Assembly: GCA_023362775.1 (NCBI GenBank)
Contig: JALMGJ010000006.1
Coordinates: 51,823,501-51,887,500 of the forward strand
Direction: 5' to 3'
Origin: Charina bottae
Lineage: Eukaryota; Chordata; Lepidosauria; Squamata; Charinaidae
DNA: 64,000 bases
Positions 1 through 9,078 of this stretch are shown here, piece by piece. A program made the position numbers and the translations under genes. Below the pieces are notes generated by a model. It saw nothing but the letters and a program-made list of their open reading frames with translations. It searched no databases and had not been told where the DNA came from. Positions within the stretch are counted from its first letter, which is position 1. Each line of letters begins with the position of its first letter.

Positions 1-774
1 TCTGGATATCCTGACGTGATCCCCCACCTTAAGATGTTTTTCCTTTCTTTTACTTTTTAAAATATCTCCATACAGTCTTAACCATACAACCCTTTCATTA
101 GACAAATTTACAGTGCTAGGAGCAGTCCGGATGCTACGGTGGTACGTGTCATTGTAACCTTGAAGAACGGCTGCCAAGATGTCTACGTACCGGTGGGTGT
201 TTCTAGCTGTGAAGTATCTCCAGAGTTTATTTTTTAGGGTCCGATTAAACCTCTCTATAACGGCAGCTTTAGTCTCACTATGAGTGACAAAATGCTGAAT
301 ACCATAACGTGCTAAAAGTTTCTTCAGAGGCGTATTTAAGAACTCTTTGCCGGCATCTGTCTGTATTTTTCGGGGTGCCCGGCCTGTTTCAAAGATATTC
401 TGGAAGGCGGCAGCAACCTCGCTCCCCGACTTATCAGTCAGAGGGTATGCCCATGCATATTTAGACAACACATCAATGACTGTTAAGATGAACTTTTTTC
501 CATGGTTTTCCTTAGAAAATTTGGACACGTCTATGAGATCGGCCTGCCATTGCTGATCTATACCCGACACCACTGTTTTATTTCGAGGGAAATTAATTCT
601 TGCCGGTTTATGAAGCGCATAAGCATCTTGTCCTGACAACCATGTCTTGACTTGCTTCATGGACAGGTTTTTATCATGTTTTCTTCCCTCCTGAAAAAGT
701 GGGTTTACCCCAGCATAGCTCCCTACCCTACCCGGTGTGTAATAGATCTCTTTTAGAATATTTTCATACCTCAT
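1..774 (-). CDS. DDE integrase of a Maverick/Polinton- or adintovirus-like element (partial, C-terminus off window)
   Basis: The minus strand is open from an ATG at 772-774 to the window edge, about 258 codons without a stop. The rve-type integrase core is clear. A first acidic residue lies in WQADL (residue 79), a second in QTDAGKEF (residue 140), and the glutamate in ERFNRTLK (residue 174), giving D-D-E spacing of the retroviral/Maverick kind. A VGDHVRIS motif near the edge suggests the start of an SH3/chromo-like C-terminal domain. Such integrases insert linear double-stranded viral or transposon DNA into chromosomes. The two small genes upstream on the same strand point to a virus-like element rather than a simple retrotransposon. 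The frame looks undamaged, which suggests a fairly young insertion. A Ginger-type transposon or Gypsy integrase is a less likely alternative, because no reverse transcriptase or protease is visible. Confidence 0.8.
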   Translation of the reverse strand, partial: MRYENILKEIYYTPGRVGSYAGVNPLFQEGRKHDKNLSMKQVKTWLSGQDAYALHKPARINFPRNKTVVSGIDQQWQADLIDVSKFSKENHGKKFILTVIDVLSKYAWAYPLTDKSGSEVAAAFQNIFETGRAPRKIQTDAGKEFLNTPLKKLLARYGIQHFVTHSETKAAVIERFNRTLKNKLWRYFTARNTHRYVDILAAVLQGYNDTYHRSIRTAPSTVNLSNERVVWLRLYGDILKSKRKEKHLKVGDHVRISR

Positions 775-814
775 TATGACGAAGGGTCTGTGGCAAAATG
801 ATCACACTTTGTCT

Positions 815-881
815 TTAATACAATGCTTTATTGGTGATACAGCTTTGAGAGAGGTTGTCTAGGGATCCGGAAACATATCCC

Positions 882-914
<33 letters not shown>

Positions 915-1496
915 GAAGAAGAAGAAGAAGATAAAGAGCCATAAAACCCTGATTCATCTGTACCCTCCCAACAGCGCCCTTTGCCACATTCTAACAGGTC
1001 TTCGCATAATTTACAGGTGTTGTCATGTTCAGGAGCAGATAAATCGTCAGAAGATGTGCGGCCGCCGGTATACGATACGGCCCTCCTTCGGTATCTTTGC
1101 TTTCTAGGACTTGGTAACTCAGGTACTGTAAAATATAAAACATAACCTATTAGCACCCCTAACTGGGCCCCGTCAACATTTACATTGTCATCAATAAAAA
1201 CATATTTACTTACCACTGCTGGAAGGTGTTGGTGCGGAGCTCACCATTTCACACGCTGCCCGGTAAGTATCACAAGGGAAGTCTTCTGTTTCGCTCTCCG
1301 CCTCATCAGTAAAGGCACAACATGCCATACCGCAACCATACAAAACAGGTCTGAATATAAAATTTTCTTTGTTTTCTTCACCAAAATCCTGACAACAGAG
1401 TTTGTTGCATTCTACTGGCACCGGCCTTGTGCTAGAGCATACGGCACTAGGTTTCGCTATTTTTCTATTAAAATTTTTTGAAGCAGCTCTTGCCAT
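815..1496 (-). CDS. Predicted spliced small gene 1 of the virus-like element (Cys-rich first exon, acidic tail)
   Basis: Exon 1 (1214-1496) starts at the ATG in MARAASKN and ends at a consensus donor, GTAAGTA. Exon 2 (815-1125) follows a pyrimidine/AT-rich acceptor ending ACAG. The exons join in phase 1, so the reading frame continues. The intron is 88 bp (1126-1213). Exon 1 has cysteine pairs (CNKLCC, CGMACC), and LCCQD resembles an LxCxE-type pocket-protein motif with D for E. Exon 2 has a second cysteine cluster (CKLCEDLLECGKGRC), a run of serines and about ten aspartates coded by a trinucleotide repeat. A polyadenylation signal (827-832) overlaps the stop region. A TATA-like element lies about 135 bp upstream. 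I recognise no family. Small early regulatory proteins of DNA viruses look like this, but function is inference. Confidence 0.6.
880..918. repeat. ATC/GAA trinucleotide repeat coding the Asp/Ser tract of gene 1
   Basis: An (ATC)n run followed by (GAA)n lies inside exon 2 of gene 1. On the minus strand it gives the poly-Ser and poly-Asp tract. Length variation here would change only the acidic tail. Confidence 0.85.
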
Positions 1497-1619
1497 GTTT
1501 CTTCAAAAGAGAAACCTTTTCTCTGCCTGGGATTTGGTTGAGCCTCGGCCGCTGGAGAAAATTAAATATGCCAAAATATAGTAAATACAAAAAGTTGTGT
1601 CCATTGACTCTCAAGGAAA

Positions 1620-1880
1620 AGACAGGTCTGTATATAGCCTGAAATGTGGCGGAGGTTTGCCTGGTCATAGCCTTGCCCCGTCACGTGTTACCCGCGTGTC
1701 GCAGCCTGATACGGCGCTCTCCCGCCACGCCTGCGGACATGCCTGAACATGTCCATACCCCATGTTTTTCTCTTTTTTCTGCTTTCTCCCTGAGTGCATT
1801 CTCATTTTGAGGCTAAAAACGCCATTTTAACTCATCCTGCCAGCAGTTACTGCTATCAGACAGCGAAAGAAAAACAGGCA
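1620..1880 (-). promoter_or_regulatory. Promoter unit A upstream of spliced gene 1
   Basis: On the minus strand, CAGGCTATATACAGA (about 1627-1641) is a TATA-box candidate. Further upstream are an E-box CACGTG (1682-1687), a GCCACGCCTGCGGACATGCC block, a pyrimidine run and a conserved TTTTAGCCTCAAAATGAG block. The unit matches promoter unit B in order and spacing, so it is a duplicated control region rather than chance similarity. It also abuts the AATAAA of gene 2, giving a compact end-to-start arrangement. Confidence 0.55.
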
Positions 1881-1908
1881 ACGTGTTATTTGTAAAAATA
1901 TTTTATTA

Positions 1909-2575
1909 TTACAATCCTTGGGTAGAGGTTAACAGTTTCTGGTAATTAATAGTTGTTACATTTTGACAAATAAGCCTCTTCAAAGCCACTGGTAATTCAG
2001 AACCAATTTTCGCCATTATATCTTGTGGCTTAGGGCTGCTCTCAATATACTCCATGAATTCCACAAGCTCATCAAGGGTATCACATGTCACATATAATTT
2101 CTCTAGCTTACACGCTATGTTCATAATGACCCATAGGATCTCGCCCCTCGATATTCTGGGGCATAAGGCCTTAAGAAGCTCTTCCTCGGTGGGTGGCCGG
2201 GAATCCACCTGATCTCCTCCTGCTTGCATGCACCCCATGAAACAATGATGCAATACTTTTATCACACAGGCTCTCAGAATCTGTACGACGGTCGAATCAT
2301 ATGGATATGTTGTTTCTTAAAGAAAAGAGTATAAGTCTGGATTAGACTCACAATTTTATCTACTTAAATTAGTGTTTTTCTTAATTTTCAATGTTTAACT
2401 CACCATCTGAGGCACAAAATCTACAGTAACATGGTATTAGACATGCGTCTTGAGCGTTTTCCTCAAATAGGTCGCTCGGTCCAGGAGCTTCGGACGTTTT
2501 CCTTGCCCTAAATTTTCGTTTTGGCGGCTTTGGCGTTAAGCTGTCTTCAAACAGATGGGCTTCGGAGTTTGCCAT
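1909..2575 (-). CDS. Predicted spliced small gene 2 of the virus-like element
   Basis: Exon A (2404-2575) begins with MANSEAHLFEDS and contains a basic stretch (PKPPKRKFRARK) and a cysteine cluster (PCYCRFC). It ends at a consensus donor, GTGAGT. The acceptor (CTTTTCTTTAAG) opens exon B (1909-2315). An in-frame stop sits immediately before the acceptor, and the phase-1 junction keeps the frame. The intron is 2316-2403, 88 bp. Exon B encodes a mostly helical, leucine-rich protein of about 130 residues with no recognised family. The stop at 1909-1911 abuts an AATAAA signal (1902-1907). A TATA-like element lies about 58 bp upstream of the ATG. The gene is tandem with gene 1, and its terminator lies directly before the promoter of gene 1. 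Splicing is predicted, not shown. Confidence 0.55.
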
Positions 2576-2624
2576 CTTCAAAGCACGTGTCTGTATTTTT
2601 CAAATGGGCCCCGCTACTTAACGA

Positions 2625-2990
2625 TGTATCTGTATATAGCCTGAAAAGCTGTGGAGACATGCCTGGGCATAGCCTTGCCCCTGTCACGTGTACACCGCGT
2701 GTCACAGCCACGCCTGCGGACATGCCTGAACATGCACATACCCATGTTTTTTCTCTTTTTTCTGTTGTGCTTTTAATAACCAGTTTTCTCCTGGCCCCTT
2801 ACAGGTTTCTTTTTTCCTCAGCCTGGGCACAGTTTCTGCTTAAGGGCAACACTTTGTGCATTTAAAGCCTAATTTTCCACATTCAGAACTGTAAATCTAG
2901 GCCTGGTGTGCAGGCTCATTTTTGAGGCTAAAAATGCCATTTCAACTCCTGCTGCCAGCAGTTTCTGCTATCAGCCAGCGAGCTGGACAT
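2625..2990 (-). promoter_or_regulatory. Promoter unit B upstream of spliced gene 2
   Basis: This has the same modules as unit A. A TATA-like GCTATATACAG lies around 2630-2641, an E-box CACGTG at 2685-2690, then the GCCACGCCTGCGGACATGCC block and the block reading CTCATTTTTGAGGC on the plus strand. It is longer than unit A because extra sequence separates the pyrimidine run from the distal block. A weaker third copy of single modules is visible near 3440-3660, without a TATA box. Confidence 0.55.
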
Positions 2991-3659
2991 TGCAAGGGCT
3001 ACTCCAATGAGATCTAGGAGCTGGCTGGAGTGGGGGATGCCCCTTCCCCTCAGGCCTTTGCTGTTGCATGCGACTTCCTGTCAGTCAAGCTGCCTGTGCT
3101 ATCGGGACTTGTGGCTGTGTGCAGGAGAAACCTCGGCTTTTTAAAAAAAAGTTTTCCTCTTAAGAACTGGGCTGTTATGTCTGCCTAACACCTCCAGATC
3201 CCCATGTGAGTACAAAGACCCCGGTGTTTACTTATGTTAAACCTTGTTTAGACCCTTCCTTGTTTACTGCTGCATTAGAAATGCTTATAAACATTTTCCT
3301 TCAGGGTGACTGCCTGCTTAGGGAAAAGGAAAGCTGCCTACCCCTGGGCTTTTAAAAACAGTTTGGCATGTGTGGAGAAGAAGAAAACCCTGCTTTTAAA
3401 AAATGCTTCCCTCCTAATCAGGCCTGGCCATCTATGCCAGCCGTGGCATTTTAACTCCTGCAGCCAGGCTTAAGGAAAGAAAAACTTTTTCCCCTTTTGA
3501 AAAAGCATTGCCCCCCCGCTTTTCTCTTTCTTCTGCTTAGAAACTGATAAGGCTTTAAACACAGGCAGTGTGGAGCTGAGGCAACCACCCCTTCCCTCAC
3601 AGACATGTGGTCATGGGCATGCCTGAGCATGCCTTGGGTTAGCACGCGGGTGGGGGAGG

Positions 3660-3830
3660 GCACACTCCACTTCCGGAAAAACATGCGGCTGGTCCAGGGA
3701 GGGGTGGCTGACACGTCACTTCCGGCAAAACACGCATTGCATGATGGGAGGGGTGGCTAACACGCAGAGGATCATGGGAGGGGGGGGGGAGGGGAGGGAC
3801 TATGACGTCACTTCCGGTGAGTCAGCATTT
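3660..3830. promoter_or_regulatory. Array of ETS sites with a CRE and an AP-1 site at the outer end of the virus-like element
   Basis: CACTTCCGG occurs three times (3668-3676, 3717-3725, 3809-3817). TGACGTCA (3803-3810) abuts the third copy and TGAGTCA follows at 3818-3824. GCATGATGGGAGGGGTGGCTAACACGC-like segments and a G-run lie between. Sequence composition changes after about 3840, so this is probably near the element's end. The partner terminal repeat is outside the window and cannot be checked. Confidence 0.5.
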
Positions 3831-3839
3831 CCCTTATCT

Positions 3840-4487
3840 GATCAGCCCAATACAAAAAAGGTATACACTATTACTACTAGCAAGTCTCTATTATGTGCCA
3901 TAAAATTACTTTGCATTAGCACTTTAAAAGGTATCTAATTTTGGATGAATAAATATTCCCTAGCATCTGGTGGTGATCCAGCCATGACAAAGGAGCCACT
4001 TTTGGCTCCCCCAACCATGGATCACAATTTTCTGTGCAGGAAATTATATCTGGAGTTATCCTGTTTGATGAGTGAGGGCAAACATAATTTGAGGTAGGCC
4101 CATGGGAATCATGGGGGCCACAAACTCACAAAAAGTCCTGGATAAACCAGTCTCATCATAAATGCTGAAGTGCTCCAGCACCAAAAACTTAGGGATCTTC
4201 AATGCTGTCTCCGAGATGTGATCCACCAGCTTAGGCAGGGAGATTTGTTGGTCAATGGAGAACATAGTATATCCACAGAATCCTCAATCTATCTTGCTCT
4301 TCCAGCTCCACATAGACTCACTTGGAAGCCTTAATCTCAGTTAGGCCCCAACTGTACAATATATATGCAAACATTTGCTTGCCAAACAACAAAAATCACC
4401 CCACCCTTATACTTCTATACCTTTGTTTCTGCCAGTCGTAACAAGATTTGGCAAGGTTGGTATGCTTCAGATCCCATAAATTAAACA
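3840..4487. other. Non-coding, nothing recognised
   Basis: This is AT-rich sequence with no convincing gene. A 69-codon minus-strand open frame at 4056-4265 has no recognisable domain and no supporting context. Confidence 0.4.
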
Positions 4488-4830
4488 ATGTTACCTTATG
4501 GGACCTCAGAGGCGTGCCTTCTCTGTTGCCAGTCATGCCTCTGGAACAACATCTCCCCTGAGATCTGCCGGGCTCTGACCCTCCAATCTTTTAGGAAAGC
4601 CTTAAAAAGGTGACTCTTCTGACATGACCTGGGCCAGGGCATTTTGAGACTGCTTAACAATGTGATGTTTTGTTTTTTGTAAGTTCTATATTTCGTGACA
4701 CAGTGTTTTGGTTTTATTGATTCGCTTCTGGTTGGCTTTTATGATATATTTTATGATGCATATTTAATTTTCTGTGTGTCACTTTGAGTCATTCCAATTA
4801 GGCAGCTTATTAATTTAAACAAACAAACAA
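4488..4830 (+). mobile_element. L2/CR1-clade LINE 3' end, degraded
   Basis: The first part is a decayed form of the reverse-transcriptase C-terminus seen better at 28.3-28.8 kb (an RAFSxxAPxLWNxLPxE-like stretch). A T-rich 3' UTR follows, ending in an AAACAAACAAAC tail. It is strongly 5'-truncated. Confidence 0.55.
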
Positions 4831-5369
4831 ATGAAACATTATCCTACTGAAATAACCTCCTTGGTAATTCATGCAATAATTAACACCAAAAATGCCCTCA
4901 ACAAAGAAACAACAGAATGGAATGGTTATAGGAACTCTTCTTCCTGCACATGTAACTGTTCTGTTCTCCAATAGAATTGGTGGTAAAGTGCCTACAAACT
5001 CCTTACACACCATTAGGAAGGATAGGACACAACTTTCCAACCTGACATTTAAATCCAAGACAACACAATTAATAATGATAAATTAAAACTAAGCAGAGTT
5101 AATAGGATTATTCTCCAGTCATTTATTTAACATTCCCCCCTCCTCCAAATGGGTATTGTGATTGGGTATCACTTTCTGGAGACTTTGAAGGATGCACACA
5201 AGCTTTTAAGATGTCATTTATGATCTTAGGGCCTCAGGTTGTGCTATAAAGGCTAAAATATTATCTTTATTTTTGGTTTTTCCTTTACTGGGAATTTGGG
5301 AGCAAAAATGCAAAAAGATTACTATGTACCTATCTGAATATACAGTAACTTTTCATTGTCCATCTAGGG

Positions 5370-5480
5370 CAGTGTTTTTCAAACTTGCAATTTTAAGATG
5401 TGTTGACTTCAACTACCAGAATTCCTTAGCCAGCAGTTGAAGTCCACACATCTTAAAGTTGCCAAGTTTGAAAAACACTG
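5370..5480. mobile_element. hAT MITE, 111 bp palindrome
   Basis: The ends are CAGTGTTTTTCAAACTTG and its inverse. The whole unit folds on itself. The flanking 8-bp duplication is ATCTAGGG/ATCTAGGA (7 of 8 match), which fits the hAT superfamily. A second copy is at 46927-47023. Confidence 0.85.
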
Positions 5481-5559
5481 ATCTAGGACAAGATAATTGG
5501 ATGTGGATATTTGCCAAAGCAGTTGGAAAATTAGTATCAAGACCAGGTGACTGTAAACT

Positions 5560-5860
5560 AGCTTTCCAGTTCCATGAACTTCCAGTATCTTTCAACTTTG
5601 GGGGAAGCCCTGTTCTCTATGGCACCTGTGTTCTGGAATGACCTCCCCTCTGTAGCATACCAGGTATGCTTTAGATACTTTTTGAAATCCTACCTCTTTA
5701 TGTTGGCTTTCCCTAATGATATTTCTGTTTTTATTGATTGTTTTACTTATGTTTAATCTTGTATTATTTTGGAAGGATTTTACCATTATTGTAAATCACT
5801 TCAGGATTTTCGGTAATGAGAAGCTGTCTTATAAATGCCTAGATGAGCAGTATTTAATAG
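5560..5860 (+). mobile_element. L2/CR1-clade LINE fragment
   Basis: The plus strand has a decayed coding stretch resembling the C-terminal LFSMAPVFWNDLPS-type motif of L2-like reverse transcriptases. It passes into a short 3' UTR. Confidence 0.5.
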
Positions 5861-6020
5861 ATATTAATTTTGTATCTGAAAGTTTGTTCAATGGAGACAC
5901 ATATTTACGTCTTGGATGATGAGATGCACACAATTCTAGTAATAGGAGTTTCTAACTGTTCCAGCCTGATTTCTCTTCCCTTAATTTGCTTTTGTCCACA
6001 AGCCTCACATAAGCCAATCA

Positions 6021-6025
<5 letters not shown>

Positions 6026-6055
<30 letters not shown>

Positions 6056-6280
6056 ATGCGCCTTTGAGTCAGTGTTGACTCCTGGCGACTGCCTGGGCTA
6101 TCCCTGCAGTTTTCTTGGAAAGATTTCAGAAGTGGTTTGCCATTGCCTGATTCCTAGGGCTGAGAGAAAGTGACTGGCCCAAGGTCACCCAGCTGGCTTT
6201 GTGCCTAAGGCAGGACCAGAACTCACAGTCTCCCAGTTTCTAGCCTGGTGCCTTAACCACTACACCAAATTGGCTCATAT
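6026..6280 (-). mobile_element. tRNA-derived SINE with (GT)n tail
   Basis: On the minus strand a tRNA-like head has a box-A-like GTAGTGGTTAAGG and a box-B-like GAGTTCTGGTCC. A conserved core reads (plus strand) GACTGGCCCAAGGTCACCCA, like MIR/core SINEs. The 3' end lies at low coordinates in a (GT)n run (6026-6053). The post-core part, with GAGTCAGTGTTGACTCCTGG, differs from the copies at 16.0, 42.8 and 54.1 kb. Confidence 0.75.
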
Positions 6281-6654
6281 GAGCAATATGCTTCAGCTTT
6301 AAAAGTTCGACATGTTAAGGTGGCTAGAGAAAAAGTTATATAGATCCTACTTGAAATTTTCTACCATATGACTATTTTACTTCATTAATATAAGGCATGA
6401 AAAGTAGGTTGAGTGGAGAAATAATAAAAATGTGAACAGGTAGTATCAATAAGAGGTCTGCCACACACCTAATTAATCAGAAAGTAGAGGAAAAATGCAG
6501 ACTACTGCAGCACACTCCACAGCACACTCATCACTTCTTCAAAATGATGGCATAATTAAGGTAAGTTGGCTTCTCATGACTAACTCTTCATTTCAAGTTG
6601 CCGGTCCAATAGAGAATTCTGAGAAATCTTCTGCAGTTCAAATCAACTGCATTA

Positions 6655-7105
6655 ACTGTGACCATGGATGCCATGGAATTTTATCTGGCAGTACCCAGGA
6701 AGAGAGCCTTTTCTGCCATGACACCTGCCCTTTGGAACATCATTCCCCCAGAATTTAGATTGGCCCCTAACCCCCTGGCCTTAAAGAAGGCCCTGAACAC
6801 ATGGCTGTGTCACTGCACATGGGGGTCTGGTGGGAGTGGAGAGCCTTTTCAATGGTTACACTGAATCAGATGTATTGATTGTATTTACCTGCTGATTGTG
6901 ATTATGTTTTGTGTTTAATTGAGTTTTTAACAGTGGTTTTAGTATAGTTGCATGTTTGTTGTTTTTATTCACATTTTTTTATTATTCTAGCTGTTTTTAA
7001 TTGCTGTGAGCTGCCCAGAGTCATATATGTGAGATGGGCAGATATACAAATTGAATGAATGAAGAATGAATGAATGAATGAATGAATGAATGAATGAATG
7101 AATGC
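6655..7105 (+). mobile_element. L2/CR1-clade LINE 3' end with (GAAT)n tail
   Basis: The coding remnant RAFSAMTPALWNIIPPEFR is followed by a 3' UTR with GAGCTGCCCAGAGTCATATA. A (GAAT)n tail at 7050-7103 closes the element. It is 5'-truncated. Confidence 0.75.
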
Positions 7106-7213
7106 AAACCAATGGAGAAATAAGGGCCTGCATGGGATCATATTAATACACTGATCAAGCCCACAGTTATAGGTAAGCAACTTCTTATTATTCATGGTGT
7201 CAATGCTTTACAT

Positions 7214-7484
7214 CAGAGCTTTCCAAACTGTGTGTCGCGATACAAAAGTGTGTCGCCACACACAGTCTGGTGTGTCGCCACACAACCCGGAAGCGCTGAT
7301 CATCATCAGCGCTTCCGGGTTTTCCCGTGGCGACACACCAACTGCAGCGCGCAAAACCCAAAAGCGGCAGCAGCGCTTCAGGGTTTTTGCGCGCTGCCGC
7401 AAGGACGGCATTTCCGGGTTTTCCCGCGGCGACACACCAACGCAGGTTGGTGTGTCGCTGCGGGAAAAACTTTGGAAAGCCCTG
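7214..7484. mobile_element. hAT MITE of the CAGRGCTTTCCAAA family, copy 1
   Basis: Terminal inverted repeats are CAGAGCTTTCCAAAC and TTTGGAAAGCCCTG. The element is flanked by a perfect 8-bp duplication, CTTTACAT (7206-7213 and 7485-7492). The interior repeats GTGTGTCGC and CCGGAAGCGCTGAT motifs in both orientations. Open frames here are artefacts of the palindrome. Confidence 0.9.
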
Positions 7485-7492
7485 CTTTACAT

Positions 7493-8455
7493 AAATGGCA
7501 GAATATAAAGTTTCAATTGCTTTAGAGGAGAGGCAGGCCCTCATGAGAGAACTGCTGACAGAACATCATAGAAACAGTTTTAGCAAGGACATCCAGCCAA
7601 CTTTGAAAGAAAGTAGGCAACATAAATGACCAAGATAGGTGGAGATCTGATGCTGCCTTAGGTAAGAAAAGTGATGTAACACTAAACATCTCTATAAAAA
7701 AGGCAAGAAGAGGGGGTCCATATGCAGGGCAGCTGGTTCAGTGGCTTGACAAACCCAAGTAATTGCAAAGTGATCAACCTTGTAAAACATTATGTGTAAA
7801 TGTTAGGAGGGGAGTGACGGTAAAGCCTGTGGCATCCCATAATGTTCTCCTTTAATCACTATTGATTGGAATTGGTGCAGGAGGGACAAAGAGAACCACT
7901 GTAAAACATTACATCCCACTCTACACCCATGTAATCAGTCCAGTGGGTTACCACAATTGATGGCAACAAAGACTCAAGGAAGACCAGGAAAGTCACACTT
8001 CCCCTCTCCCAGTCCCACCACTGTCATCCACAAGAGAAAACAATGTAGTCTTGGTACCATACCCTGTCATGAAACTAACTGAAAAGAGTTCTGATAATTC
8101 ATTTCCTCTAGGTTTCTGTACAACTGAAGCCTCACCATCTTCCCAATAACCTTTGCTATGAAGGCAAGTTTGGAAATGATGTAACTATTCCTCTAGTATA
8201 GTATGAGGATCCCTGCCCTGGGTAGGGGGTTGGACCAGAAGACCCCTAAGGTCCTTTCTAACCATATGATTCTAGTCCAAATTAACTGGATTGAACAATT
8301 ATTGAGTAGGAGGAGCACCAGTGCCTTGTTCAGAGCTTGCAGCCCAACTTCCTGTCAAAGATGCTGCTGCTGTACCTAAGTCTATTGTTTGTCTCCCTAG
8401 AGGCTTTCAGCAGCTAGGAAGGGTGGGGATCTAATCAACAGGTGGCAGAGCTGAT
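7493..8455. other. Non-coding, with a CR1 3' tail at about 8205-8280
   Basis: No gene is visible. The stretch GGGGTTGGACCAGAAGACCC followed by AAGGTCCTTTCTAACCATAT and GATTCTAG is the typical CR1 3' end on the plus strand. The remainder is unassigned. Confidence 0.6.
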
Positions 8456-8937
8456 TGTCCTATTCTAGACAAAGCAATCACACCAAAGCAAGTTGCAACT
8501 GGTTTAATGATGAACATGTACTTCAAACAACTAAAATGGCAGGTAGAATTCCTGGCTGAGCAGTTGCACCCACAGGGAAGATGTGACCTTACCTGCTACC
8601 CAAGGCACACTGTTGTTTGAATCAGTGCAGCTTTGAAGCTGAGAATTTAGAAATCCAGAGCCAGAGGTCCACAGAGTTCTGCTTAGAGTCATAGCCGTAA
8701 AAGACAACAGGCAGGATTAAAAGGCAGGCAGCCAAGAGCATGCAGGATTGGGAAATCAGTCATGGCAGCAGCAGAGAAACAAAAGTGGCCTGTGTCAGTC
8801 CAGAATTTAGACCAGAGTTCCACAAGCTGGTCCAAGTCATAAAGCTGAAAGTCCACGAGCAGAGCAAGGATACAGGAACACAAGTTGCATGATGGAGACG
8901 TCTGTAGCTTGAATCATGTCAACTGGATTTCTATTTT

Positions 8938-8991
8938 CTCAGTGGAAACGTTTCGCTCCTTATCCAAGGAGCTTCTTCAGTCTGAGCAAAG
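8938..8991 (-). ncRNA. Hammerhead-ribozyme-like motif in the PLE pseudo-LTR (minus copy)
   Basis: On the minus strand CTGAAGA fits the hammerhead CUGANGA core. It is followed by a 7-bp hairpin (GCTCCTT / AAGGAGC with loop GGAT) and then GAAAC. CTCAG before the core can pair with CTGAG after it as stem I. PLEs are known to carry such ribozymes. Stem III would be very short here, so activity is uncertain. Confidence 0.5.
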
Positions 8992-9078
8992 TTAGTAAGG
9001 GAATCCTTAAATATGTTTCTAGGTGGCTGTGTGACCTTGCACCTGGGGCTAGGTCATGGTTATTTTGAGATGTTATTT

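Noticed and set aside
1185..1481. 98-codon plus-strand frame in the virus-like region
   Set aside because: It is antisense to gene 1 exon 1, which has a start, splice donor and promoter on the minus strand.
2521..2865. 114-codon plus-strand frame
   Set aside because: It covers promoter unit B and the first exon of gene 2 on the opposite strand. It has no own control signals or domain.
3451..3714. 87-codon minus-strand frame beyond gene 2
   Set aside because: It spans the regulatory array with biased composition. There is no domain and no TATA unit.
7194..7544. Several open frames of 75-114 codons
   Set aside because: They run through the hAT MITE, and equivalent frames appear in its other copies at 17.9 and 45.4 kb. 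They are repeat artefacts.
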